Below are positions 37,683-45,667 of a stretch of 64,000 nucleotides of DNA, in pieces. Position numbers and translations under genes: made by a program. The notes beneath the pieces were generated by a model that worked only from the letters and a program-made list of their open reading frames with translations, did not search any database and was not told the DNA's origin. The stretch is taken from contig QAZA01000045.1 of NCBI GenBank assembly GCA_003054695.1, positions 496,001 to 560,000 of the forward strand, written 5' to 3'. The number at the start of each line of letters is the position of its first letter. Positions within the stretch are counted from its first letter, which is position 1. This stretch comes from Verrucomicrobia bacterium LW23. Lineage in GTDB: Bacteria; Verrucomicrobiota; Verrucomicrobiia; Methylacidiphilales; UBA1321.

Positions 37683-39479
37683 TCAGCGCCGCTTTTTGCC
37701 CATGAGGGACCCCATAAGGCCGCGCACAACGGAGCTACCCAGCTGTGTGCCGACGCTTCGAGCGACGGACTTGAAGAAGGAATCAGCAGCCGAGTCGGTG
37801 CGCCGTGCCGTTCCACCCGTGCTGCGCCGTGAGCGCGGCGCTTCTTCTTCGCCGCGTTCGAGCGCTGGGTTGTAGTCGTACTGCGCTACAGGCGCCTTGC
37901 GGCGTATGGTGGCGCGCGGCGGTGCGGGGGGAGGCGGAGGAGGGTAGTGCGACGTAGCCGGAGCGGGCGCGCTGCTTCCCCCGGTGTAGGCGGACCAGGT
38001 CGGTAGCGGCGGTGGCATCGCCACCGGTCTTGAGGAGTTTGTAACAGGTTGAGGCGGTAGCTCTTGCGCGGGCGCGTAGGCCTCGTAGTGAGCGGCAGGC
38101 GGTTCAGGTTCTGGCTCAGGTTCTCCTGTGCCGCGGCGCTTCAGGATCTCATACGCGCTGTCGCGGTCGAAGGTGTTGTCGTACAAGCCTTTAACAATGG
38201 AACCAGAGATCTGCGCGTTGCGTGCCTCGGCGGAAATCGGGCCAATTTTGGATCCGGGCGGCGCGCAGAGGATGCGCTCGACCATCCCCGGGCGGCCCTC
38301 GGGGTCGAGCACAGATACAAGTGCTTCGCCCACACCGAGTTCCATGATTACTTCCGCCGCTTTAATCTTCGGATTCTGGCGAAAAGTTTCCGCCGCCGTT
38401 CTGACTGCCTTCTGGTCGCGGGGCGTAAAGGCGCGCAGCGCGTGCTGGACGCGGTTGCCAAGCTGGCCGAGGATCGACTCAGGGATATCCAGCGGGTTTT
38501 GCGTTACAAAATAGACGCCGACGCCTTTGGAGCGGATGAGTCGCACCACCTGTTCAATCTTGTCTACCAACGACTTAGGTGCATCCTTAAAGAGCAGATG
38601 CGCTTCGTCGAAGAAAAAGACGAGGCGAGGGCGATCGGCGTCGCCGACTTCGGGCAGTTGCTCAAAGAGGTCGGAGAGAAGCCAGAGGAGGAACGTGGTG
38701 TAGAGGCGGGCGTCCTCCATCAGTTTGGTAGCGTCCAGCACGCTGATGATGCCGCGGCCGTTGGCATCGCGCTGCATCAGGTGGGCAAAGGCCAGGGCGG
38801 GCTCGGCAAAAAACGTGTCGCCGCCGGCACCTTCGAGGCTGAGCAGCGAGCGCTGGATGGCACCCAGCGTGGCTTTGGTGACGTTGCCGTACCGGGTGAC
38901 AAGGTCCGACGCGTTCTCGCCCATCCAGGCTAGCAAGGCGCGTAAGTCCTTCATATCCAACAACAAAAGGCCTTGGTCATCTGCGATGCGGAAGGCCATT
39001 TCCAACACACCCTGCTGCGTGGGGTTGAGGCTGAAGAGGCGGCCGAGCAGGAGGGGGCCCATCTCGGAGATAGTAGTGCGGACGGGATGCCCCGTTTTGC
39101 CGTAGAAGTCCCAGAACAGCAACGTGTTCTGTACGGGCTGGAAGGTGCCGGCCAGGCCCATTTTCGCCAGGCGCTCCTGCAATTTCGGCGAGACGGTGCC
39201 CGCCTGTCCGAGCCCGGAAAGGTCGCCTTTGATGTCGGCGGTAAATACGGGAACTCCCATGCGCGCAAAGCCTTCCGCAAGATTTTGCAGCGTAACGGTT
39301 TTGCCCGTGCCGGTAGCGCCGGCGATGAGCCCGTGCCGGTTGGCCATGCTGGGGCTGATGCAGACGCGGCGCCCGTCGGAGGTGGTGCCGACGAGCAGGC
39401 CAGTGGCGGGGGGGAGAGGAGCAGCGGGCGCGGAACTTGTTGCGCCGGAAGGACCTGAGGAGGGTGAAGCCGGGGTCAT
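37683..39479 (-). CDS. HerA/DUF853-type ATPase (YjgR-like)
   Basis: The 598-residue protein has an FtsK-HerA ATPase core: Walker A GATGTGKT (54-61), DIKGDLSGLGQ, Walker B RLVFFFDEAHLLF and TQNPLDIPESILGQLGNRVQHALRAFT. This is the DUF853 (YjgR) group, thought to be DNA or protein translocating ATPases of unclear role. The C-terminal 150 residues are Pro-rich and then basic (ATIRRKAP), ending LMGSLMGKKRR. ATG 39479 is chosen over a TTG at 39488. It is convergent with hrpA, 11 bp apart. Confidence 0.88.
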   Translation of the reverse strand: MTPASPSSGPSGATSSAPAAPLPPATGLLVGTTSDGRRVCISPSMANRHGLIAGATGTGKTVTLQNLAEGFARMGVPVFTADIKGDLSGLGQAGTVSPKLQERLAKMGLAGTFQPVQNTLLFWDFYGKTGHPVRTTISEMGPLLLGRLFSLNPTQQGVLEMAFRIADDQGLLLLDMKDLRALLAWMGENASDLVTRYGNVTKATLGAIQRSLLSLEGAGGDTFFAEPALAFAHLMQRDANGRGIISVLDATKLMEDARLYTTFLLWLLSDLFEQLPEVGDADRPRLVFFFDEAHLLFKDAPKSLVDKIEQVVRLIRSKGVGVYFVTQNPLDIPESILGQLGNRVQHALRAFTPRDQKAVRTAAETFRQNPKIKAAEVIMELGVGEALVSVLDPEGRPGMVERILCAPPGSKIGPISAEARNAQISGSIVKGLYDNTFDRDSAYEILKRRGTGEPEPEPEPPAAHYEAYAPAQELPPQPVTNSSRPVAMPPPLPTWSAYTGGSSAPAPATSHYPPPPPPAPPRATIRRKAPVAQYDYNPALERGEEEAPRSRRSTGGTARRTDSAADSFFKSVARSVGTQLGSSVVRGLMGSLMGKKRR

Positions 39480-39521
39480 TGCACGCAAGTGTAACCGCTG
39501 CGGCGCCAGAAAGCGAGTGAT

Positions 39522-40331
39522 TTAGCGCAGCGGATAGCTGGGGCACAGCGCCCGGAGCTCGCAGCCGGCGCAGTCCGGCCGCTGGGCTTTGCAGCGGCGG
39601 CGGCCATGGAAGATGAGCCAGTGAGAGAGCATCGTCCAATGCTTTTGCGGGACGAGCGCCATGAGGGCCTTCTCGATTTTGTCCGGCGCGGTTTGGGTGG
39701 TGAGGCCGAGGCGCTGAGAGAGGCGGGCAACGTGCGTATCGACAACCACACCGACGTTGACGTTGAAAGCGTTGCCCAGCACCACGTTAGCGGTCTTTCG
39801 GCCGACGCCCGCGAGGGCATGGAGCGCCTCCATGGTATTGGGCACCTCGCCGCCGTGCTGGGCGATGAGGGCGGCGCAGCAGGCCCGGATGTTCCTGGCT
39901 TTGTTGCGGAAGAGGCCGATTCGGCGGATATCGTGCTGCAGTTCCTCAAGCGGCACGGCGACGTAATCCTTTGCGGTGCGGTACTTTAGAAAGAGATCGC
40001 GCGTGACGATATTGACCTGGACGTCGGTGCACTGGGCGGAGAGTATCGTGGCGATAAGCAGCTCCAGCGGGTTGGTGTGCACCAGCTCGCAGTGGGCATC
40101 CGGGTAGGTTTTGGGGAGGAGCTCGAGGAGGGCGGGGAGGCGCGTGGCGAGAGGGGCCATGGTTGGCGCGGGGGGGGAGGCGGTGGCGGTTTGGGCGAGC
40201 TCGGTCTGCAGGGGGCGGGCGGCGGCCTTCCTGGGCGTGGGCTTTGCGGAAGCTTTTGGCGGGGAAGCCTTTACGCGGGCGGGGGAAGCCTTGGCGCGTG
40301 TGCGTGGCTTTGGCGTTGGGGAGGCGGGCAT
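39522..40331 (-). CDS. nth: Endonuclease III
   Basis: The 269-residue bifunctional glycosylase/AP lyase removes oxidised pyrimidines. It has the helix-hairpin-helix with the catalytic lysine (LAGVGRKTANVVLG), the catalytic Asp in VVVDTHVARL and four C-terminal cysteines, CKAQRPDCAGCELRALC, for the [4Fe-4S] cluster (spacing 6-2-5). The N-terminal 60 residues are Lys/Ala/Pro-rich and absent in most Nth; they may help DNA binding. ATG 40331 is the first Met that keeps this extension and avoids overlap with scpA. It follows scpA by 34 bp on the same strand. Confidence 0.92.
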   Translation of the reverse strand: MPASPTPKPRTRAKASPARVKASPPKASAKPTPRKAAARPLQTELAQTATASPPAPTMAPLATRLPALLELLPKTYPDAHCELVHTNPLELLIATILSAQCTDVQVNIVTRDLFLKYRTAKDYVAVPLEELQHDIRRIGLFRNKARNIRACCAALIAQHGGEVPNTMEALHALAGVGRKTANVVLGNAFNVNVGVVVDTHVARLSQRLGLTTQTAPDKIEKALMALVPQKHWTMLSHWLIFHGRRRCKAQRPDCAGCELRALCPSYPLR

Positions 40332-40365
40332 TGGGGCTGGATTGTAGCGCGGGGTGGGGCGGGTG

Positions 40366-41367
40366 TCACTCCTCAAAGCCGCTGGGGCCGGAGGGGATGG
40401 GGCCGGTGGCGCCGGTGCGCCGCTCGAGAATGATGCCGGCGAAGGAGAAGTCTTGCAGAACGCGAAGTCGTTTAAGGCGAACGAGTTCCAGCAGGGCAAG
40501 GAAAGTGACGACCATTTCGGTGCGGCTGGCGTCTTCCTCAAAAAGCTCTTCGAAACGCATGCGCAGGCGGTCCTGAATAAGGGCGTCGATGTGGCGGATC
40601 TTGTCGCCCACAGTCCATTTATCCTCAACGATTTCCGCAAGCTTATTGCGGCTTTGCGCGCGCTCCAGCACCTTCTGGAAGGCGCTGACAAGGTCGAAGA
40701 TGCCCACTTCGCCAACCAGCATGGTCATGGCTGGGGTGGGCGCGCGGGAGTCTTCTGAGTCGGGCGTGGCGAGGCGTTCGAAGGCTTTTTCGTTGGCGGT
40801 GTGGCGCAGCTGGAGCTGGAAGGCGGCGTCCTTAAACTTTTTGTACTCAACAAGTTGTCGCACAAGCTCCCAGCGCGGGTCATCTTCTTCCGCCTCATCT
40901 TCCGGGGGCTGCACGTCTTTGGGCAGGAGGTTGCGGCTTTTGATGTAGACGAGGGTGCTGGCGACGACGAGGAACTCACCGGCGACTTCGAGGTCCATCT
41001 CTTTCATCGCGCGGATGAAGTCGAGGTACTGCGTCGTAACTTTCTCTATGGCAACATCATAGATGTCGAGCTCCTCCTTGCGGATGAGGTAAAGGAGGAG
41101 GTCCAGGGGGCCTTCGAAAACGGGAAGGCGGACTCGCATGGGCTCGCCCTCGGGGAGGGGGGCGAGGTCGGGCGCAGTATCCGGGGTTGCGGAATCAGCT
41201 AAACGCGAAGGTTTATCGACGGATTGGCTGGGGGGTTCGGGGTCGGGGACATGGGATGTCCCTGGGACCTCGGTCGATGGGATTTCTTGCGCGGGAGTCT
41301 CTTGTGGTGCGGGTGGCACGGCCGGCTCCGTTGGGTCTGCGGGGTAATCGGGGCCGGCTTCGGGCAT
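40366..41367 (-). CDS. scpA: Segregation and condensation protein A
   Basis: The 333-residue kleisin bridges SMC dimers in chromosome condensation. The conserved N-terminal part LPVFEGPLDLLLYLIRKEELDIYDV is present, followed by VAGEFLVVASTLVYIKSRNLLP; the C-terminal winged helix has VVTFLALLELVRLKRLRVLQ. The first 75 residues are a Pro/Glu-rich extension, partly encoded by a GGGACAT palindrome (EVPGTSHVPDP). scpB is not in the window. It forms a likely operon with nth. The ATG at 41367 is the only suitable start. Confidence 0.9.
   Translation of the reverse strand: MPEAGPDYPADPTEPAVPPAPQETPAQEIPSTEVPGTSHVPDPEPPSQSVDKPSRLADSATPDTAPDLAPLPEGEPMRVRLPVFEGPLDLLLYLIRKEELDIYDVAIEKVTTQYLDFIRAMKEMDLEVAGEFLVVASTLVYIKSRNLLPKDVQPPEDEAEEDDPRWELVRQLVEYKKFKDAAFQLQLRHTANEKAFERLATPDSEDSRAPTPAMTMLVGEVGIFDLVSAFQKVLERAQSRNKLAEIVEDKWTVGDKIRHIDALIQDRLRMRFEELFEEDASRTEMVVTFLALLELVRLKRLRVLQDFSFAGIILERRTGATGPIPSGPSGFEE
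41246..41268. repeat. GGGACAT palindromic repeat in scpA
   Basis: GGGACATGGGATGTCCC, a perfect palindrome with a 3-bp centre, followed by TGGGACC. In frame in the N-terminal extension. Confidence 0.8.
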
Positions 41368-41396
41368 GGGGGCACCTGTTGTTGCTTCGTTCAGGG

Positions 41397-41453
41397 CAGG
41401 GACTTTCTATGTCCCAGGGACATGGCCTGTCCCTGGGACATGGCGTGTCTCTG
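41397..41453. repeat. Triple tandem GGGACAT palindromic repeat between purB and scpA
   Basis: Three adjoining units in 57 bp: GGGACTTTCTATGTCCC, GGGACATGGCCTGTCCC and GGGACATGGCGTGTCTC. They fill most of the 90-bp spacer and end five bases before the purB stop. Confidence 0.85.
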
Positions 41454-41457
41454 GCAG

Positions 41458-42771
41458 CTAGGCCAGCAGGGTTTGCTTTTCCAGGCCTAGTTTGACGAAG
41501 GTGTCGTGGACGTACTGGAAGTGGCGGTCGGGGCTGCAGAGTTCGTCGATTTGCTCGGGGGTGAAGACGCTTGTAACCTTCTCATTCTGTTTGAGATAGA
41601 CGGGAAGCTGCTCGGTGCCTCGCCAGCAGGCCATGGCGCAGGATTGGACGGCTTCGTAGGCGTCGCGGCGGGCGAGGCCGGCGTCGGTGAGGGCCAGGAG
41701 GAGTGTCTGGGAGAAGATGAGGCCTTTGGAGCGGTCCAGGTTGGCCTTCATGTTCTCGGGGTAGACGATCTGATGGGCTACCATGTCGGTGAGTTTCACC
41801 AGCATGTAGTCCAGGAGCGTGGTGCTGTCGGGGAAGATGATGCGTTCGACGGAGCTGTGGGAGATGTCGCGCTCGTGCCACAGGGGGACGTTTTCGAGGG
41901 CGGCGACGGCGTTGCCGCGGATGACGCGGGCCAGGCCCGAGAGGCGCTCGCCGAGGATGGGGTTGCGCTTGTGGGGCATGGCGCTGCTGCCTTTTTGGCC
42001 GGCGGCGAAGTATTCTTCGACTTCAAGGACTTCGGTGCGCTGGAGGTGGCGGAACTCGGTGGCCCAGCGGTCAATGCTGGTGGCGATGAGCGCGAGGGTG
42101 GTCATGAAGTGCGCATGTCTGTCGCGCTGAATGATTTGCGTGCTGAGGGCGGCGGGCTCAAGGCCGAGCTTGCGGCAGACAAAGTCTTCCACGCGCGGGT
42201 CCAGGTGGGCGTGGGTGCCGACGGCGCCGCTGAGTTTGCCGACGGCGATGTGGCGGCGGGCTTCGACGAGGCGTTCTTCGGCACGGCGAAACTCGTCGTA
42301 CATGAGGGCGAGTTTGAGGCCGTAGGTGATGGGCTCGGCGTGGATGCCGTGGCTGCGGCCCATCATGGGGGTGAACTTGTGCTCGCGGGCGCGTACGGCG
42401 ACAGCTTCGCGCAGCGCGGCCAGGTCCTTCAGCAGAAGGTCCGCACTGGCAACGAGTTGCAGGGCGATGGTGGTGTCGAGCAGATCGCTGGAGGTGAGGC
42501 CGCGGTGGATGTGGCGACCGGCGGGGCCGACGTGGACCGCGACTTCTTCGAGAAACGCGAGTACGTCGTGCTGCGTACGTTTCTCATTCTCATGCACTTC
42601 CGCGATGCGATACGTGGCTTTGGCGCGGATTTCCCTGGCGTCTTCGGCGGGGATCTGGCCGAGTTGGGCCATGCCTTCGCAGGCCAGAATTTCGATTTCG
42701 AGCCAGTGGTTGAGCTTGGCTTCTTCCGTCCAGAGTGCCCGCATAGCGGCGCGCGAGTAGCGTTCGATCAT
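41458..42771 (-). CDS. purB: Adenylosuccinate lyase
   Basis: The 437-residue fumarase/aspartase-superfamily enzyme catalyses two steps of purine synthesis (SAICAR to AICAR and adenylosuccinate to AMP). Signature GSSAMPHKRNPILGERLSG is present with the flexible loop Ser; TSSDLLDTTIALQL and GRSHGIHAEPITYG are the other two conserved regions. Length is normal. The ATG at 42771 starts the typical N-terminal MIERYSRAAMRALW. It is upstream of scpA and nth on the same strand, separated by the triple repeat. Confidence 0.95.
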   Translation of the reverse strand: MIERYSRAAMRALWTEEAKLNHWLEIEILACEGMAQLGQIPAEDAREIRAKATYRIAEVHENEKRTQHDVLAFLEEVAVHVGPAGRHIHRGLTSSDLLDTTIALQLVASADLLLKDLAALREAVAVRAREHKFTPMMGRSHGIHAEPITYGLKLALMYDEFRRAEERLVEARRHIAVGKLSGAVGTHAHLDPRVEDFVCRKLGLEPAALSTQIIQRDRHAHFMTTLALIATSIDRWATEFRHLQRTEVLEVEEYFAAGQKGSSAMPHKRNPILGERLSGLARVIRGNAVAALENVPLWHERDISHSSVERIIFPDSTTLLDYMLVKLTDMVAHQIVYPENMKANLDRSKGLIFSQTLLLALTDAGLARRDAYEAVQSCAMACWRGTEQLPVYLKQNEKVTSVFTPEQIDELCSPDRHFQYVHDTFVKLGLEKQTLLA

Positions 42772-42854
42772 GAGGCGCGCATGTTAGCAAACGCACCCGA
42801 CCGACGCAACGCGCAACGTGGCAACGCGACGGCAACGTGACGTTGCATCCCTTT

Positions 42855-42886
42855 GCTGACGGCCTTGTGGGGGCCGTCGCTGGGGA
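42855..42886. repeat. GCTGACGGCC hairpin repeat (copy 2)
   Basis: GACGGCC and GGCCGTC pair around TTGTGGG, within the same flanks (GCT before, GCTGGGGA after) as at 24091. It sits between the Nif11-like gene and purB. Confidence 0.5.
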
Positions 42887-42945
42887 GGGGGCGACTCCAG
42901 TCTTTACTTCCGGAGCCGCCTTACAACCGCCTTGTGCGGAATGAC

Positions 42946-43218
42946 TTAGACCGGGAAGTCGCTGAGCTTGTCGCTGCCGCCGGCTACGGCTTCCAGCTCT
43001 TTGTCGGAGAGCTTGCCTTCGGTGGAGGCGGCGGGGAGTACCATGCAAAGGCTGGTGGGGGACTCCTGGACGACGTTGAGGCTGACGGAAGCGGGGATGC
43101 GCAGGCCGAACTGGCGCTCAATGACGGCGCGGGGGTTGGCGATAAAGGCTTCGCGAAATTCGGGGTTGCTGGCGGCAAGCTCAACGATTTCGGCTTCGAT
43201 TTCTTTGCGTGTTTTCAT
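42946..43218 (-). CDS. Nif11/NHLP-type leader peptide, putative RiPP precursor
   Basis: The 90-residue product fits the nitrile hydratase leader peptide/Nif11-like pattern of RiPP precursors: KTRKEIEAEIVELAASNPEF (helical start), FREAFIANPRAVIERQFGL, IPASVSLNVVQESP, LCMVLPA, then LSDKELEAVAGG. The double glycine at 80-81 is the site where such leaders are usually cleaved by a peptidase-transporter. The remaining core would be only SDKLSDFPV, without Cys. No cyclase, dehydratase, radical SAM or C39 transporter gene lies in the window, so modification and export, if any, would act in trans. It is a monocistronic gene between purB and the M24 gene. It might instead be a free-standing signal or a relic. 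Confidence 0.82.
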   Translation of the reverse strand: MKTRKEIEAEIVELAASNPEFREAFIANPRAVIERQFGLRIPASVSLNVVQESPTSLCMVLPAASTEGKLSDKELEAVAGGSDKLSDFPV

Positions 43219-43780
43219 CGTGGTGAGGGGGGAGGGTGTGGTGAGAGAGAGCGGGTGGACTGAGAATTCCCCGCAGCCTGGCGGCGCAGGTAAGTTGCTG
43301 TTGCGGAAGCGTTTGCTGGTGTTGACCGGCGGAGGGTGCGTGTTGCGGTGCGGAGCTGGCGTTGGCGCTGCTGCGGGCTAACCGTCCCCTACCCGTACAT
43401 TAAGCATGGATGGGGCGTGGTGCAAGTTCCGTTCGCGTTGCTAATAGTTCAGACGCATCAAAGAGGGTGGCGGAGGGGGCGGTGCCTTTCTCCATTGGAT
43501 AGTTTATTGTGCACGTATCGCGCAGGCAAGTAACGCAAAAACGTATCTCTTTCAGGGACAATTGCCGGTGGCGGGCCGTCAGGCTGCATTGGGTTTTCGA
43601 ATCAGCCCGGCCCGCTGCCGGCGTTGGCCTGTTGTACCATGTGTGACGCATGGGTTTGGCGCGATTTGCTAAAAATCGGCCGCGGCTTCTGGTTTTTGTT
43701 GGCGGCATCATTTCGGCACAATCGAATGCTTTGCTGTTGTCAGGCGGCGCCCCTGGTCTACACTTGCCTCTACTAACTCC
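43219..43780. other. Spacer between the Nif11-like gene and the M24 peptidase gene
   Basis: 562 bp without a supported gene or strong repeat. The segment 43400-43700 has somewhat lower GC. It must hold the promoters of both divergent genes, but no clear -35/-10 pair was found. Confidence 0.4.
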
Positions 43781-44908
43781 ATGAAAAAAGCCCGGATGAT
43801 GTACGGCGCCAGCGACGCTGACGCGGATCTGCTCTACTCCATGCGTTTTTTTGTTCCGGACCCGGTGTTGTGGTGGCAGAAAGGGGGGAAAACCAACGCG
43901 GTGTTTAGCCAGCTGGAGATCGACCGCGCGCGCAAGACGGCGCGGGTGGACCGGGTGTGGAGCTTTGAGGAATTTTTGCCCAAGGGCACCAAGGATCGCA
44001 GTGCCGAGGCGCTGGCGGCCACGGTGGCGCGCTCCCGCAAGCTGAAGAAGATTGAGGTGCCGCGCCACTTCCCCATCAGCCTGGTGCGCGCGCTGGAGAA
44101 GGCGGGCGCGGAGGTGAAGGTGGCGAAGGCGGGGTTCTTTCCCGAGCGGGAGCTGAAGAGCGAGGAGGAGATCGCGTATATCCAACAGGCGCAGGAGCTT
44201 GCGCAGGCGGGTATGCGTCGCGCGTGGCAGGTGCTGCGTGAGTCCGAGCCCGGCGCCGCGGTGGACGGCAATGGCGGCCCGCGCGTGCTGCAGTGGGGCG
44301 GGGCGGATCTGACCTCGCAGCGTTTGCGCGGGGAGATCGACGCGGAGATTATCCGTCAGGGCGGCCTGCCCGCCGGCACTATTGTGGCGTGCGCGGATCA
44401 GGCGTGTGATCCGCACGAGCGCGGCAGCGGCCCGCTTTTTGCGGATAGCGCGATTATTCTGGATATCTTCCCCCGCGTGCAGGCCACGGGTTATTTTGGC
44501 GATCTCACCCGTACCGTCGTGCGCGGCAAGGCCAGTGACGAGCTGCACAGGCTTTACAATACTGTCAAGGAGGGTAAGGCATGGGTGATGGGCCAGGTAA
44601 AAGCCGGCGTCCACGGCAATGAGCTGCATGTGCAACTGACGCAACGATTTACGGACGCGGGCTGGCCGACGGAGCAGCGCGATGGCCGCTGGGTCGGCTT
44701 CTTCCACGGCACCGGGCACTCGCTAGGGCTCGAGATCCACGAGGCGCCCCGGTTTTCGGCCGGCAAGTTCAAGGCGGGCCAGATCATGACGATCGAGCCC
44801 GGCCTCTACTTTCCGGGCATAGGCGGCGTGCGCATTGAGGACCTGGTGGTGATTACCGAGTCCGGCGTGCGCAACCTGACGGACTTGCCAGAGGTGTTGG
44901 AGCTGTAA
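43781..44908 (+). CDS. M24 family metallopeptidase (Xaa-Pro aminopeptidase-like)
   Basis: The 375-residue product has an N-terminal creatinase-like domain and a C-terminal pita-bread fold. Metal ligands are visible: Asp in ILDIFPRV and FGDLTRTVV, His in FFHGTGHSLGLEIHE, Glu in MTIEPGLYFPG and Glu in VRIEDLVVIT. It probably removes N-terminal residues before proline in cytoplasmic peptides. The ATG at 43781 follows a pyrimidine-rich leader. It does not form an operon with the following small gene, which is on the other strand. Confidence 0.9.
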   Translation: MKKARMMYGASDADADLLYSMRFFVPDPVLWWQKGGKTNAVFSQLEIDRARKTARVDRVWSFEEFLPKGTKDRSAEALAATVARSRKLKKIEVPRHFPISLVRALEKAGAEVKVAKAGFFPERELKSEEEIAYIQQAQELAQAGMRRAWQVLRESEPGAAVDGNGGPRVLQWGGADLTSQRLRGEIDAEIIRQGGLPAGTIVACADQACDPHERGSGPLFADSAIILDIFPRVQATGYFGDLTRTVVRGKASDELHRLYNTVKEGKAWVMGQVKAGVHGNELHVQLTQRFTDAGWPTEQRDGRWVGFFHGTGHSLGLEIHEAPRFSAGKFKAGQIMTIEPGLYFPGIGGVRIEDLVVITESGVRNLTDLPEVLEL

Positions 44909-44964
44909 GCGGGGTTACCGGCAATCAACTGCGCCAGTGTGCCGATTTATGCTGGGCAGCGGCT

Positions 44965-45204
44965 TTACATGTGCCTGTGCGCAAAGGGTTTGAAGCTGTG
45001 CGCGGGTTCGGGCCGCTGGGCGCGGGCGGGGCGGCAGATGGGGGCCTCGCCTTCCAGGCGCATCCGTTCGGTTTCCTCAAAGTGCGCTTCGGCCTTAAGG
45101 TTCTCCAAGTCGCGCTTGATGCGGTGTAACTCGTGGTGCCAGAGGTTGTTAACCTTGGTGGCAAAGATGGAGAAGAGGGTGCGGGGGTTGAGAATCATAT
45201 TCAT
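44965..45204 (-). CDS. Small hypothetical protein with a Shine-Dalgarno start
   Basis: The 79-residue frame starts MNMILNPRTLFSIF, then has a charged helix (HHELHRIKRDLENLKAEAHFEETERMRLEG, given by its parts HRIKRDLENL and FEETERMRLEG) and a basic/proline tail. AGGAAGT lies seven bases before the ATG, the only clear Shine-Dalgarno sequence noticed in the window. Upstream is the second MITE copy. It resembles no family I can name; the coiled helix suggests a small structural or regulatory protein. Confidence 0.5.
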   Translation of the reverse strand: MNMILNPRTLFSIFATKVNNLWHHELHRIKRDLENLKAEAHFEETERMRLEGEAPICRPARAQRPEPAHSFKPFAHRHM

Positions 45205-45320
45205 TGTCGTACTTCCTGTATGTGTTATTGGACGTTGGACCGATGGATGTTTGCCACCGGGGGATAACGGGGCCCGGGGGGTTCTGCGTGGATGTGTGCT
45301 GCTGCCAGGCGCCGGTATTA

Positions 45321-45482
45321 GACCAATTGTCGGAATAAACCGGTACATTGGCGGGACGCTTTTGAGCGGGGGCGGCGTTGAGTCTTCGGTCATGCATTTT
45401 TCAAATGCACTCCCTCAGCCTCGCCTTGCCCTCATCTCAAAATCGCCTCCACCAATGTACCGGTTTATTCCGACAATTGGTC
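45321..45482. mobile_element. 162-bp fold-back MITE, copy 2
   Basis: Perfect 28-bp terminal inverted repeats beginning GACCAATTGTCGG and ending with their complement. TTA flanks both ends (45318-45320 and 45483-45485), a 3-bp target duplication of TNA form. The inside folds on itself with the tip TGCATTTTTCAAATGCA. It is 97% identical to copy 1 at 6083. No open frame belongs to it. Confidence 0.88.
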
Positions 45483-45544
45483 TTAGGCGGCGATCGGCGA
45501 TTGTGTACCAGTTAATATAGCACACTTCGGCAAATCACAAAAAA

Positions 45545-45603
45545 CCGCGGAGGCAGGGGGCGCCTGGCACGTTGTCGTGCAGGTTTGCCCCCCACCTCCG
45601 CGG
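45545..45603 (-). terminator. Terminator of the DEAD-box helicase gene
   Basis: CCGCGGAGG pairs with CCTCCGCGG and an inner GGGGG/CCCCC adds to the stem. On the minus strand it is followed by seven T. It lies 65 bp after the helicase stop codon. A second hairpin, GGGATGCGC/GCGCATCCC, lies at about 45616-45652. Confidence 0.75.
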
Positions 45604-45667
45604 GGAGAGTTGCGGGGATGCGCTCCGTCTATCGCGGGAGTTGCGCATCCCTTAGTGTATCAGCAAC

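Noticed and set aside
45149-45397. Frames across the second MITE, such as the one beginning MTEDSTPP
   Set aside because: The sequence is repeat-derived and also appears at 6083; it is not a gene, although such a frame runs into the small gene at 45204.
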